Source: Roseiarcus sp052147395 | GTDB taxonomy: Bacteria > Pseudomonadota > Alphaproteobacteria > Rhizobiales > Beijerinckiaceae | NCBI GenBank assembly: GCA_052147395.1 | Contig: JBKQKS010000082.1 | Location: 1 to 64,000 of the forward strand | Reading direction: 5' to 3' | DNA: 64,000 nucleotides | Notes under the pieces: generated by a model | What the model saw: only the letters and a program-made list of their open reading frames with translations | Database searches by the model: none | What the model was told of the DNA's origin: nothing | Program-made: the position numbers and the translations under genes | In this document: positions 53,644 to 63,658 of the stretch, piece after piece | Layout: every line of letters begins with the position of its first letter | Numbering within the stretch: position 1 is the stretch's first letter

Positions 53644-53817
53644 GCGGCGCTGTCTCCGTTTCGAGAGGCTATCTAACGCTCTACGCCCCCAGGTTCAATT
53701 CGGCCGGCGCCAAACCGGGAATGCGTTAAGCCAACATTTACTCTGTTCGCCCAGTGTATTGGCAAAACAACAAGGCCTCGCAGGCGCACGCCTCGACGGC
53801 GGATTCGCGGAAGATTC

Positions 53818-55305
<1,488 letters not shown>

Positions 55306-55406
55306 CGGACGCCCGGGAAAGGCTCGGCGTTCCCTCGGGGGCGCTGGACAAGGCGCGACGTCGCGGCGCACATTCGCGGACGTCGCCGAGTGCAGGGGTG
55401 CGTGCG

Positions 55407-57074
55407 ATGGGGCGTTCGGCGCCGACGAGGCGAATTGGGGTTGCGATTTTCGCGGTTCTGATGACCGTCGCAGGCGCGCGGGCCGAAGATGCGGATCTGT
55501 TCTCGGCGGCTGCGGCCGGCGCGGTGCTCGAGGTTCCCGCCGCCGCGCCGAACATCGACCCTGCCCCGATCGGCACGGTGAAATCGGACCCGAACGCGCC
55601 GCCGGAGCCGCAATTGCCCCCGGAGGCGCCGGCCGCGACCTCCGGTGACGCCGAGCCGCCGCCGCCGTCGACTGCGGACCGCCTGCCGTTCGCGATCGAC
55701 GCTCTGATGGCGCGGCCCGGCGGCCTCATCGCGCTCGGGGCCGGCAATTGGCGCGCGGCGCGCGAAGCCGTGCAGGAATTCTACGTCTCCCGCCATTTCG
55801 TCCCCGCCTGGACCGACGCCGGCGGGCTCACGAGCGCCGGGCGCTCGGCGCTCGAGCGCATTTCCCGTGCGGCCGACGACGGTCTCGACCTCGCCGGCCT
55901 TGCGCTCCCTCCGCCCGATTTCGTCTCCATCGACGCCGACGCGCTCGCCAAGGCGGAAGTCGATATCGCGGACGCGGTTGTCGTCTATGCGCTCGAGGCG
56001 AGCGGCGCGCGCATCCGGCCGTCGTCGATATCCCCGCTCGTCGCCGACGGCGCCGAAGTCGCCAATCCCCTAGCGGCGCTCGCGGCCGTCGCCGCGGCCC
56101 CCGATCCCGACGCCGCTCTGCAGGCGTTCAACCCGCCGCAGGAAGCCTACCGCCGCCTGCGCGACAAATTGTCGCAACTGCCGGCCCCCAAGGCCATGAC
56201 TCGCGCCGCCGAGCGCGCGAGCCTCGAACCGGAATCCGCGCGGTTGATCCGCTCGCGTCTCGGGGAAGCCGAATATGTCGGGGCGCATGGCCGACGCTTC
56301 GCCGCGGCCGGCGTTTCGGACGCGGTAAACGTCGCCCTCGCCGGCGGCGACGAACCGCGCCGCCTCGCGATCCTCGCCAACATGGAGATGTGGCGCTGGG
56401 AGCCGCGCGACATGGGGGCGAGCCGCGTCGAAATCAACGTTCCCGATTATTCGCTCAGTCTGTTCGAGAACGGCGCCGAGAGCGCCCGCGCCCGCGTCAT
56501 CGTCGGCAAGCCGGACACGCCGACGCCGATCTTTTCCGGCGCCATCAAATATCTGGTCGTCAACCCGATCTGGCGCGTGCCGGAATCGATCGTGAAAAAG
56601 GAGATGCTGCCGCATTTGGCGGCCGATCCCGACTATCTCGCCCGCCACGGCTACACGGTCAAATATGTCGGCAACCAGATGTTCGTCGAGCAGCCGCCGG
56701 GCCAAGACAACGCGCTGGGACGGATCCTGTTCATGTTCCCGAACTCGTTTTCGGTCTATCTCCACGACACGCCGGCGCGCGGATTGTTCGCCGCTCAGAG
56801 GCGGGCCTTCAGCCATGGCTGCATTCGCGTCGAGGAACCGATGAAGCTGGCCGTTGCGGTGATGGGCGGCGCCGCGAATGGTTGGTCGACGAAGAAGGTC
56901 GAAGGCCTGATCGGTCCCAACGAGCGCGCCGTCTTCGTTCCGGCGCCGCTGCCGATCCACATCGAGTACTTCACCGAATTCGTCGACAGCGGGGGCGCGT
57001 TGCGCGAGCGTGACGACATTTACGGCTTGACGGCGCGCGTGGCTGCGACACTTTCCCGCTTGGGTCAAGATTGA
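55407..57074 (+). CDS. L,D-transpeptidase (YcbB/LdtD type)
   Basis: The 555-residue protein has an N-terminal signal (IGVAIFAVLMTVAGARA), a low-complexity Pro/Ala linker (about 40-90), a peptidoglycan-binding-like region (GNWRAAREAVQEFYVSRHFV) and a C-terminal YkuD domain with NFPDYSLSLFENG-like start (VEINVPDYSLSLFENG) and catalytic AFSHGCIRVEEP around residue 470. It makes 3-3 peptidoglycan cross-links in the periplasm. ATG at 55407 has AGGGG upstream; the frame is open further up inside the regulator gene. Confidence 0.92.
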   Translation: MGRSAPTRRIGVAIFAVLMTVAGARAEDADLFSAAAAGAVLEVPAAAPNIDPAPIGTVKSDPNAPPEPQLPPEAPAATSGDAEPPPPSTADRLPFAIDALMARPGGLIALGAGNWRAAREAVQEFYVSRHFVPAWTDAGGLTSAGRSALERISRAADDGLDLAGLALPPPDFVSIDADALAKAEVDIADAVVVYALEASGARIRPSSISPLVADGAEVANPLAALAAVAAAPDPDAALQAFNPPQEAYRRLRDKLSQLPAPKAMTRAAERASLEPESARLIRSRLGEAEYVGAHGRRFAAAGVSDAVNVALAGGDEPRRLAILANMEMWRWEPRDMGASRVEINVPDYSLSLFENGAESARARVIVGKPDTPTPIFSGAIKYLVVNPIWRVPESIVKKEMLPHLAADPDYLARHGYTVKYVGNQMFVEQPPGQDNALGRILFMFPNSFSVYLHDTPARGLFAAQRRAFSHGCIRVEEPMKLAVAVMGGAANGWSTKKVEGLIGPNERAVFVPAPLPIHIEYFTEFVDSGGALRERDDIYGLTARVAATLSRLGQD

Positions 57075-57117
57075 ACTGGCAGAAAAGTCCGTCTATAGGG
57101 CTCGCTAGTGTTCTTTT

Positions 57118-57139
57118 CCCGGGGGCGTGACGCCCGGGG
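57118..57139. terminator. GC-rich hairpin between the two envelope genes
   Basis: GGGCGT (57123-57128) pairs with ACGCCC (57130-57135), and outer CCC/GGG pairs extend the stem past a two-base bulge. It lies 43 bp after the L,D-transpeptidase stop. No T-run follows, so termination is only suggested. Confidence 0.3.
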
Positions 57140-57233
57140 CACATAATCAACAAATCCGCGTCGCGTTTGTCGGCGCCGACATTCGAAGGGCTAGACTTCG
57201 ACGTTCGGCGCACAGGGGTAGAAAGGAAGGGGT

Positions 57234-58907
57234 TTGGATACAGAATCACACCCTCGTCAGGGGCATCCCTCGACGCGCGCGCTAGGCGGCATCGTGGGGA
57301 CGCTGGTCCTGATGGCGCTGTTCGCGCCGACCTCCACGGAATCGGCAATCGCCAATGGGGATACGCGAACGCTGTATCTGACCAATTCCAATACCAAGGA
57401 AACGGGCGAGTTCACCTACATGGCGTACGGAACGTACGACAAAGCGGCCTTGGAAAAGCTCAACTGGTTCCTGCGTGATTGGCGGCTCAACGAAGAGACG
57501 CAGATGGATCCCAAATTGTTCGACATAATTTGGGAGGTCTATCGTGAATCCGGGTCCAAACAACCACTCGACGTGCTTTCCGGCTATCGTTCGCCGCAGA
57601 CCAACGCGATGCTGCGCCGGCGCTCGCGCCAGGTCGCCGAGCATTCGCAACACATGCTGGGCAAGGCGATCGATGCGCATTTCGTCGACGTGACGACCGC
57701 GACGATCCGCGATATCGCGATGCGCATGCAGGCGGGCGGCGTCGGCTTCTATCCGAGCGGCATGACGCCGTGGGTGCATATCGACAGCGGCCCGGTGCGA
57801 TATTGGCCGCGCATGAGCCGCGATGCGCTGGCGCGGCTGTTTCCCGACGGCAAAACGGTGTTTATTCCCGCCGACGGCCACCCCATGCCAGGCTACGAGG
57901 TCGCGAAAGCCGAGATCGAGTCGCGCGGCGGCGACGTCGTTGCGCAGACCCAGACTTCGATCTTCGGCGGCGCCTTGGCCTGGTTGTTCGGCGGACCGCA
58001 CGGAGGCGGCGCCGACGACGCGGAGGAGAGCAGCGATGCGCAGGTCGTCGTCTCCAGCGCCGCGGGTCGTGGGCGCGCCGGTTCGCCGGCTGTCGTCGTC
58101 GCGGCGAACTTCGAGGCGCCGAGCGGCGAAACCGTCGTCAGCGCGACAGGCCGCGGGCGCGCCGCTTCGCCGGCTGTTATCGTCGAGGCGCCGAGCGGCG
58201 GAACCGTCGCCAGCGCGGCAGGCCGCGGGCGCGCCGGTTTGCCGGCTGCCGTCGTCGAGGCGAAGCTCGAGGCGCCGAGCGGCGAAATCGTCGCCGACGC
58301 CGCGCCGGCGCGCGATCGCGCGTCGGTCGATCCCGGATCGCCCGTCACTTTGCGCGGTCCGATCGCGGCGCGTTTCATCGCGCCGTTGCCGCCTCGCAAG
58401 CCGCTGGAAATGTTCGCGCTCGCCGACGCGCCGCTGCCGCCGCCCCGCCCAGCCGAATTCGCCGTTGCCGCCGCAGCCTCTCCGAGTGCGCAGCGGGAAA
58501 CGACGTTCGCCGTAGGTTCGGCCTCGTCGCGACGGGTCGCGGCGCCCGCGCCGAATCGCGACTTGATCCGCGCGCTGCTGCAGCGCGGCCGTTTTCCGGG
58601 CGTGATCACGCATGGGCTCAGCGAGCCGCCACATGAGGCGTTGGCGTTGACCGAGGCGGTCGAATCCACGGAGAGCGCGGACGATCTGGCGCGGGCCGCT
58701 AAACTCGAGGCGCCGCCGCCGCGACCGCCCGAGCTGCGATTCTCGTTGGACGCCGCGACGGATACGACGATCCGGGCGCGATCCCGGTCGGTGAAGCCGC
58801 GCCACGGCTTCAGCCCCTACGGCGAACTGACGATCGACGCATTCCGTTCGCCGCCCGCCGCCGCCGATACGGCGCAGAAGCTGCGCGCGCTCGCATCCGC
58901 GGACTGA
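57234..58907 (+). CDS. DUF882 (peptidase M15-like) cell-wall protein with long repetitive C-terminus
   Basis: The 557-residue protein starts at TTG with GGAAGGGG upstream. A membrane segment near 18-38 (GGIVGTLVLMALFAPTSTES) works as signal. The M15-like domain (about 45-210) carries HSQHMLGKAIDAHF (from His137) and WVHIDSGPVRYWPR, the metal and substrate residues of D,D-carboxypeptidase-like enzymes that trim peptidoglycan. The remaining 340 residues are Ala/Pro/Arg-rich and probably disordered, and include three tandem repeats. It follows the L,D-transpeptidase by 160 bp, so both act on the wall. Confidence 0.9.
   Translation: MDTESHPRQGHPSTRALGGIVGTLVLMALFAPTSTESAIANGDTRTLYLTNSNTKETGEFTYMAYGTYDKAALEKLNWFLRDWRLNEETQMDPKLFDIIWEVYRESGSKQPLDVLSGYRSPQTNAMLRRRSRQVAEHSQHMLGKAIDAHFVDVTTATIRDIAMRMQAGGVGFYPSGMTPWVHIDSGPVRYWPRMSRDALARLFPDGKTVFIPADGHPMPGYEVAKAEIESRGGDVVAQTQTSIFGGALAWLFGGPHGGGADDAEESSDAQVVVSSAAGRGRAGSPAVVVAANFEAPSGETVVSATGRGRAASPAVIVEAPSGGTVASAAGRGRAGLPAAVVEAKLEAPSGEIVADAAPARDRASVDPGSPVTLRGPIAARFIAPLPPRKPLEMFALADAPLPPPRPAEFAVAAAASPSAQRETTFAVGSASSRRVAAPAPNRDLIRALLQRGRFPGVITHGLSEPPHEALALTEAVESTESADDLARAAKLEAPPPRPPELRFSLDAATDTTIRARSRSVKPRHGFSPYGELTIDAFRSPPAAADTAQKLRALASAD
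58065..58304 (+). repeat. Three tandem coding repeats in the DUF882 protein
   Basis: Units of 84, 72 and 84 bp encode GRGRAGSPAVVV...EAPSGETV, GRGRAASPAVIVEAPSGGTV and GRGRAGLPAAVVEAKLEAPS-type repeats. The second lacks four codons. Such in-frame repeats can vary in number by slippage. Confidence 0.85.
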
Positions 58908-58937
58908 CGCTCTCTGCCCGAGCGACCAATTTCCTGC

Positions 58938-59085
58938 CCGCCATTGTAGGCGAGGGCCATCATCCCGAGCTTGTCGAGGGACGACCTCGCTGCTTCCGCT
59001 TGCAAGAGTCGTGTGAGAACGAGGCGCTCGACAAGCCGACCGAGGTCGTCCTTCGACAAGCTCGGGATGAGGGCCCTCGGCCACA
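58938..59085 (+). repeat. Intergenic repeat family, copy D
   Basis: The copy shares CGAGGTCGTCCTTCGACAAG and GGGATGAGGGCCCTCGGCCA with copies A to C, but its left half has been replaced by an inverted version of the right half (CATCCCGAGCTTGTCGAGGG), making the element a long imperfect hairpin. It lies between the convergent DUF882 and DoxX genes. Confidence 0.8.
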
Positions 59086-59133
59086 GAGTCACACCGCCCT
59101 GGAATTTGCCCCGGTCACCGCAGAACTACCCTC

Positions 59134-59526
59134 TCAACCGCGATCGACCGACAACGGGCCGGGGCCGGCGGCGGCGAGATACAGGAAAGCAAATGAGTAG
59201 AGCAGCGCCGCCTCGCCGTGGTTCAGCAAGGGATAGAAGCCCATCGGCGCGTGAACCATGAAGTAGGCGACCGCCATGAAGCCGGAGAGAACGAACGCCA
59301 CGATGCGGCTGAACAGGCCGAGCACGATCAGCAGGCCGCCGATGAGCTCGATGAGACCGGTGAAAGTCGTCATCCCCGAGCCCATCATCTTGGTCATTGC
59401 CTCGGCGATCGGCGGGAAATTAAGCAATTTGCCGGTCCCGTGCTCGAGGAATGCGAGGCCGACCGCGACGCGCATCAGCGATAGCAGATAGGGCGCGAAC
59501 GGCCCCGGAATGATCGAGAACTTCAT
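59134..59526 (-). CDS. DoxX-family membrane protein
   Basis: The 130-residue protein has four hydrophobic helices and the DoxX pattern LMRVAVGLAFLEHGTGKLL, GLIELIGGLLIVLGLFSRI and MVHAPMGFYPLLNHGEAALL. Members are small inner-membrane proteins linked to redox or thiol stress. It lies 73 bp after the nitroreductase-family gene on the same strand, so both are probably driven by the promoter shared with the LysR gene. Confidence 0.9.
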   Translation of the reverse strand: MKFSIIPGPFAPYLLSLMRVAVGLAFLEHGTGKLLNFPPIAEAMTKMMGSGMTTFTGLIELIGGLLIVLGLFSRIVAFVLSGFMAVAYFMVHAPMGFYPLLNHGEAALLYSFAFLYLAAAGPGPLSVDRG

Positions 59527-59599
59527 GCTGTGTTGTCTCCCGAGCGGCCAAACGACATCGGCGCGCCGGGCCCGCCGCCCTCGCCCGGCGCGCCGATTC

Positions 59600-60208
59600 T
59601 CAGAGGAATTTCGCGATCTGATCGAACTCGAAACGCGGACTGCGCGGGTGCAGCTGGCGCGCGTCGCCGAAGCCGATGTTGATGAGCACGTTCGATTTCA
59701 CCGTGCCCTCGGGGAAAAACTCGGCATCGACCTTGGCGCGGTCGAATCCAGTCATCGGGCCGGCGTCGAGGCCGACGGCGCGTAGCGCCAGGATCAGATA
59801 GGCGACCTGAAGCGTGCCATTCTGGAACGCGCTGTGCTCAGCGACCTCTTCGCTGTGGGCGAACCACGGTCGCGCATCGATGTGCGGGTATAGGAACGGC
59901 AGGTGGTCGTAGAAGCGCTCGTCGTGGGCGGTGATCGCGACCACCGGCGCCTTCATGGTCTTCTCGACGTTGCCCGGGGACAGCGCCGGCCGCAGGCGCT
60001 CCTTGGATTCGGGCGTGCGCAGGAACAGGATGCGCAGCGGCGACTGGTTGGCGCTCGTCGGCCCCATCTTGGCGAGGTCGACGGCCTGCTTCAGCCGCGC
60101 CTCGGGCACGGGAAGGTCGAGAAAGGCGTTGTAGGTGCGCGCTTCGGTGAAGAGCTGGGCGAGCGCCGCCGGGTCGAGCGGCTGACGCGCCGGAACGTGT
60201 ACGGTCAT
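59600..60208 (-). CDS. rutE: Nitroreductase family, malonic semialdehyde reductase RutE-like
   Basis: The 202-residue flavoprotein has the RutE pattern ALAQLFTEARTYNAFLDLPV, MGPTSANQSPLRILFLRTPE and GLDAGPMTGFDRAKVDAEFF, with a C-terminal NIGFGDARQLHPRSPR. RutE reduces malonic semialdehyde in pyrimidine breakdown; the rest of the rut operon is not here, so a broader quinone or nitro-reductase role is possible. GAGGATCC lies before the ATG. Divergent from the LysR gene through a region with two operators. Confidence 0.88.
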   Translation of the reverse strand: MTVHVPARQPLDPAALAQLFTEARTYNAFLDLPVPEARLKQAVDLAKMGPTSANQSPLRILFLRTPESKERLRPALSPGNVEKTMKAPVVAITAHDERFYDHLPFLYPHIDARPWFAHSEEVAEHSAFQNGTLQVAYLILALRAVGLDAGPMTGFDRAKVDAEFFPEGTVKSNVLINIGFGDARQLHPRSPRFEFDQIAKFL

Positions 60209-60252
60209 GAGTGGATCCTCGCGGGCATTTGATGCTTCGCCACAGTTGGCGG

Positions 60253-60311
60253 TTGACCGTTATCAATTCAACTGGTAAAATTATGATAGTTTCTATCAGT
60301 TTAACTGATAG
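60253..60311 (+). promoter_or_regulatory. Promoter and two operators between rutE-doxX and the LysR gene
   Basis: TTGACC (60253-60258) and TAAAAT (60276-60281) with a 17-bp spacer form a good sigma-70 promoter for the LysR gene. An operator-like repeat TATCAATTCAACTGGTA (60261-60277) fills the spacer, and a better copy lies inside the perfect palindrome CTATCAGTT-T-AACTGATAG (60293-60311). The two copies are 34 bp apart. They should bind the LysR dimers and control both directions. Confidence 0.75.
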
Positions 60312-60332
60312 CGTGTCTTCGGAGGGGCGACC

Positions 60333-61250
60333 GTGATCGACTCGCTGACCCTGGACCACATGCGCGCGCTCGTCGCGGTCGCCGAAACCGGCAGCTTTTC
60401 CGCGGCCGGCAAACGGCTCGACCGGGTGCAGTCCGCGGTTTCGCAATCGATCCAGGCCATGGAATCGACGCTCGGCGTCACGTTATTCGACCGCTCGTCG
60501 AAAACGCCGACCCTCACCGAGGCGGGACGCGCCGTCCTCTGCGACGCCCGCGCGATCCTGGCGCAGACGCGCGCGTTGCGGGCGAGGGCGGAGAGCATCG
60601 TCGAAGGCCTCGAGGCCGAGCTCACGCTCGCTGTCGACGCGCTGTTCCCGATGCCAACGCTGATCGAGAGCCTCGCGGCGCTCCGCCTCGCCTTTCCCGC
60701 GCTTCCCGCGACCGTGTTCACCGAAGAGCTCGGCGGAGCGGTGAGATCCGTCCGCTCCGGGACCGCGCGCATCGCGATCCAGCCGATGCTCGGCGGCGAA
60801 GCGGACGACCTTTCGGTCGAGTACCTCACGTCGATCGCGTTGACGCCGGTCGTCTCCGTCGAGCATCCGCTCGCCCACGCGCCGCAACCGGTCCCGCTCG
60901 AGGCGCTGGAGCCGCACGTGCAACTCGTCTTGACGGGGCGCACCGACTTCGCGCGCAGCCTCAGCGGCGGCCTGATCAGCCGCCAGCTCTGGCGGTTCGC
61001 CGATTTGCACACGCGGCTCGAGTTCCTGCTCGCCGGGTTTGGCTGGTGCCGGATGCCGGCGCAGCTGGTCGACCCGTACATTGCCGCGGGACGTCTCGTG
61101 CGGCTCGCGATCGCGGACGAGGGGGTCGCCGAAATGCGCGTGTTCGTCGCCCGCGAGCGCGGACGTTCGCTCGGCAGGGCCGGCCGCTGGCTCATCGACG
61201 ATCTGCGGCGACGGCTGAACGAGGCGCCGGAGATCGTGAGCGCGGCCTGA
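60333..61250 (+). CDS. LysR-family transcriptional regulator
   Basis: The 305-residue protein starts at GTG with GGAGGGG upstream. The HTH is SLTLDHMRALVAVAETGSFS, AAGKRLDRVQSAVSQSIQAM and LGVTLFDRS. The effector domain begins near 95. The divergent arrangement with rutE-doxX and the palindromes in the gap suggest it regulates that pair and itself; effector unknown. Confidence 0.92.
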   Translation: MIDSLTLDHMRALVAVAETGSFSAAGKRLDRVQSAVSQSIQAMESTLGVTLFDRSSKTPTLTEAGRAVLCDARAILAQTRALRARAESIVEGLEAELTLAVDALFPMPTLIESLAALRLAFPALPATVFTEELGGAVRSVRSGTARIAIQPMLGGEADDLSVEYLTSIALTPVVSVEHPLAHAPQPVPLEALEPHVQLVLTGRTDFARSLSGGLISRQLWRFADLHTRLEFLLAGFGWCRMPAQLVDPYIAAGRLVRLAIADEGVAEMRVFVARERGRSLGRAGRWLIDDLRRRLNEAPEIVSAA

Positions 61251-61403
61251 TCGCGGTCGCGAAGCAACGGCCGCGCCGGCGCGTAAAGTAGGCGCCTACG
61301 AAGGACTTCAACGGAATCCCCAACAGCCTTTGCGTTCTTGTTGCAGCGCGACAAAAGGCGCGAACCTAGACGAAAGTCTCGTTCGAGAACAAAGAGCCCT
61401 CTC

Positions 61404-62202
61404 ATGCCGTCAGCGCTCGACGCCCGCATGGGCGAAGTCACCGAACGCATCGCGAAACGCAGTCGCGACTCCCGCCGCTGCTATCTCGACCGTGTCGACG
61501 CCGCCGCCAGCGCCACGCCGACCCGCAGGAAGCTCGGCTGCGCCAATTTCGCCCATGGCTTCGCCGCCTGCTCCGCCGCCGACAAATCGGCCTTGCGCGA
61601 CGGCGACGGCCCGAATCTGGCGATCGTCACCGCCTACAACGACATGCTGTCGGCCCATCAGCCGTTCGCGCGTTTTCCCGACCTCGGCGGTGGCGCCCGA
61701 ATGCCACGTGATCGAGGCGCCGGCGAGGGTGTTCGATAGCCAGGAGGAGCTGCAGGCCGCATTCCGCGCCGGCGAACTGTTCCGCGATTTCATCGCCGTG
61801 GTGCGCTTCCAGGGGCCGCGCGCCAACGGCATGCCCGAGTTGCTCGAGCTGATGCCGCCGCTCGGCGTGATCCAGGATCGCGGCTACAAGGTCGCGCTGG
61901 TCACGGACGGGCGCCTATCGGGCGCCTCGGGCAAGGTCCCGGCGGCGATCCACGTCACGCCGGAAGCCGCGAACGGCGGCGCCATCGCCAAGATCCGCGA
62001 TGGCGATGTCTTGCGCCTCGACGCGCCGCGTGGACGTCTCGAGGTCCTCGTCGAGGCCGCCGAGTTTGGCGCCCGGGCGCCGGCTGCGGCCGACCTTTCG
62101 GCCGGTCATTTCGGCGTCGGCCGCGAGCTGTTCGCTGCGTTGCGCAGTCAGGTCGGGCGCGCCGACCGCGGGGCGTCGATCTTCACGGCGCCGGCGAACT
62201 GA
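61404..62202 (+). pseudogene. edd: 6-phosphogluconate dehydratase remnant with a large internal deletion
   Basis: The 5' part encodes about 93 residues of an Edd N-terminus (LGCANFAHGFAACSAADKSA, IVTAYNDMLSAHQPF). At about 61680-61687 the sequence jumps, with a +1 change of frame, to the Edd C-terminus (TSAVAPECHVIEAPARVFDS, GPRANGMPELLELMPPLGV, LVTDGRLSGASGKVPAAIHV), which runs about 172 residues to 62202. Edd is normally about 600 residues, so roughly 340 are missing, including the central cysteines of the 4Fe-4S cluster. It cannot be functional. No eda gene is adjacent. Confidence 0.88.
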
Positions 62203-62362
62203 GGCCGGAGCGCGGGCTCGCCACAAAACGTTGCGTCATCGGCGCGGCGTTGACCGTTCGTTCACCAATTTCTGGCCTAACTCGGGGCCGGAATCCCGAA
62301 CCTGTTTCGGGACCGTCGCCGCGCGGGTGAGCGGCGACGGACAGCTCGATAGGGCTTGAGCG

Positions 62363-62851
62363 ATGTTGCGTCCTGTTCTCTTCCGCGTTCTCCTGCCCGC
62401 GGCTCTCGCCGTCGGGTTCGCTTTCAGCGCCGTAGCCGCCGAGTCCGACATCGGCGACAGCAACGAGGTGATCAGGGTCACCATCGATCAGGCGAAAGTC
62501 GCCAAAGTCCCTGGCGGCACTTCGACGCTCGTCATCGGCAATCCGATGATTGCCGATGTCACGATGCTGAGGGGCACGGCGGGAATGGTCATCACCGGCA
62601 AGGGATACGGCCAGACCAACTTGATTGCGCTCGACGCCAAAGGAAATATACTGGACGAGAAGCAATTGCGCGTCGAGCCCGGCAATACGGTGCTGGTGGT
62701 GCAGCGCGGCGATGCGAGGGCGTCCTATTCCTGCAATCCCGAGTGCATGCCGACGGTCCAGCTCGGCGACGATCCGAAGGTGTTCGGCGAGACCGGCGGC
62801 CAGATCGAGCAGCGCAACGGTTATGCGAAAGCCGTGGACGCGCCGAAGTAA
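62363..62851 (+). CDS. Stand-alone pilus-assembly (CpaC-like) N-terminal domain protein
   Basis: The 162-residue protein has a signal peptide (LPAALAVGFAFSAVAA) and a domain resembling the N-terminus of CpaC/secretin proteins of Tad pili (VIRVTIDQAKVAKVPGGTST, IVIGNPMIAD-like LVIGNPMIADVTML, VITGKGYGQTNLIALDAKGN). Two cysteines in SCNPECMP could form a disulfide. The secretin body is absent, and no other pilus gene is near. This lone form is common in Hyphomicrobiales; role unclear. Confidence 0.85.
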   Translation: MLRPVLFRVLLPAALAVGFAFSAVAAESDIGDSNEVIRVTIDQAKVAKVPGGTSTLVIGNPMIADVTMLRGTAGMVITGKGYGQTNLIALDAKGNILDEKQLRVEPGNTVLVVQRGDARASYSCNPECMPTVQLGDDPKVFGETGGQIEQRNGYAKAVDAPK

Positions 62852-62875
62852 GGCGCTGGACGCCGTTCTCTGCGC

Positions 62876-63658
62876 ATGCGCCGGCTGATCGTACAACAGC
62901 CGGTCTCGCAGGCGGCGGTCTGGAGTCTGAGGCTTTCGGTGTTCGCCCTCACCGCGGCCGGCGTCGCGGTGGGGCTTTCGCGCTTGGCGGGCCTCGCCCC
63001 CTCGGCCGCTCTCACCGTGTTCGGCGCCGCGCTCGCGCTGGCCTGTTTGGCCGCGCTGCTCGCAGCTGCGGCCGCGGTGGTGATCTGGAGGACCGGACGG
63101 CTCGGCGCCGGCAAGGCGGCGCTCGGTTTCGCGCTGGCGCTGGCGCTGATCGCCTACCCCGCCTATCTCGGTTATCTCGCGGTGACGCTGCCGCCACTTT
63201 CCGACGTCAGCACCGATTTCGCGGAACCGCCCTCGTTCATGATCTCGACCAAAGCGCGCGCGGCGCGCGGCGGCCGCATGCCGCCGCCGTTCGACCGCGC
63301 CGGGGAGCCGGCGCAACGCGACGCCTATCCCAAGGTCGCGCCGGTGTTCGTCGATCTCGAAGCCATGCAGGCCTACCAGATGGCGTTGCGGCTGGTGAAG
63401 GACGCAGGCTGGAAGGTCGTCGATTCGACCGAGCCGAACCTGCGCGGCGACGGCGTGGCGCACATCGACGCCATCGACCGCTCGCTGTTCTTCGGCTTCG
63501 CGAGCGACATCACCATTCGCGTGACTCCGCTCGACAACGAGACGCGCATCGACCTGCGTTCGGTCAACCGCGTCGGCAAGCACGATTTCGGCGCCAACGC
63601 CCGCCGTATCCGCAAATTCATCGAACTGGCGCAGGAGTTTCAGCAGCAGGAGCGCTGA
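62876..63658 (+). CDS. DUF1499 domain protein with N-terminal membrane helices
   Basis: The 260-residue protein has three hydrophobic helices in the first 105 residues, then a DUF1499 domain (about 140-255) with LVKDAGWKVVDSTEPNLRGD and LFFGFASDITIRVTPLDNET, and RIDLRSVNRVGKHDFGANAR. DUF1499 proteins are membrane-associated and of unknown function. The ATG is 24 bp after the stop of the pilus-domain gene, so the two may share a transcript. Confidence 0.88.
   Translation: MRRLIVQQPVSQAAVWSLRLSVFALTAAGVAVGLSRLAGLAPSAALTVFGAALALACLAALLAAAAAVVIWRTGRLGAGKAALGFALALALIAYPAYLGYLAVTLPPLSDVSTDFAEPPSFMISTKARAARGGRMPPPFDRAGEPAQRDAYPKVAPVFVDLEAMQAYQMALRLVKDAGWKVVDSTEPNLRGDGVAHIDAIDRSLFFGFASDITIRVTPLDNETRIDLRSVNRVGKHDFGANARRIRKFIELAQEFQQQER

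Noticed and set aside
58938..59110. Small open frames inside repeat copies
   Set aside because: They follow the repeat sequence itself, differ between copies and lack ribosome sites.
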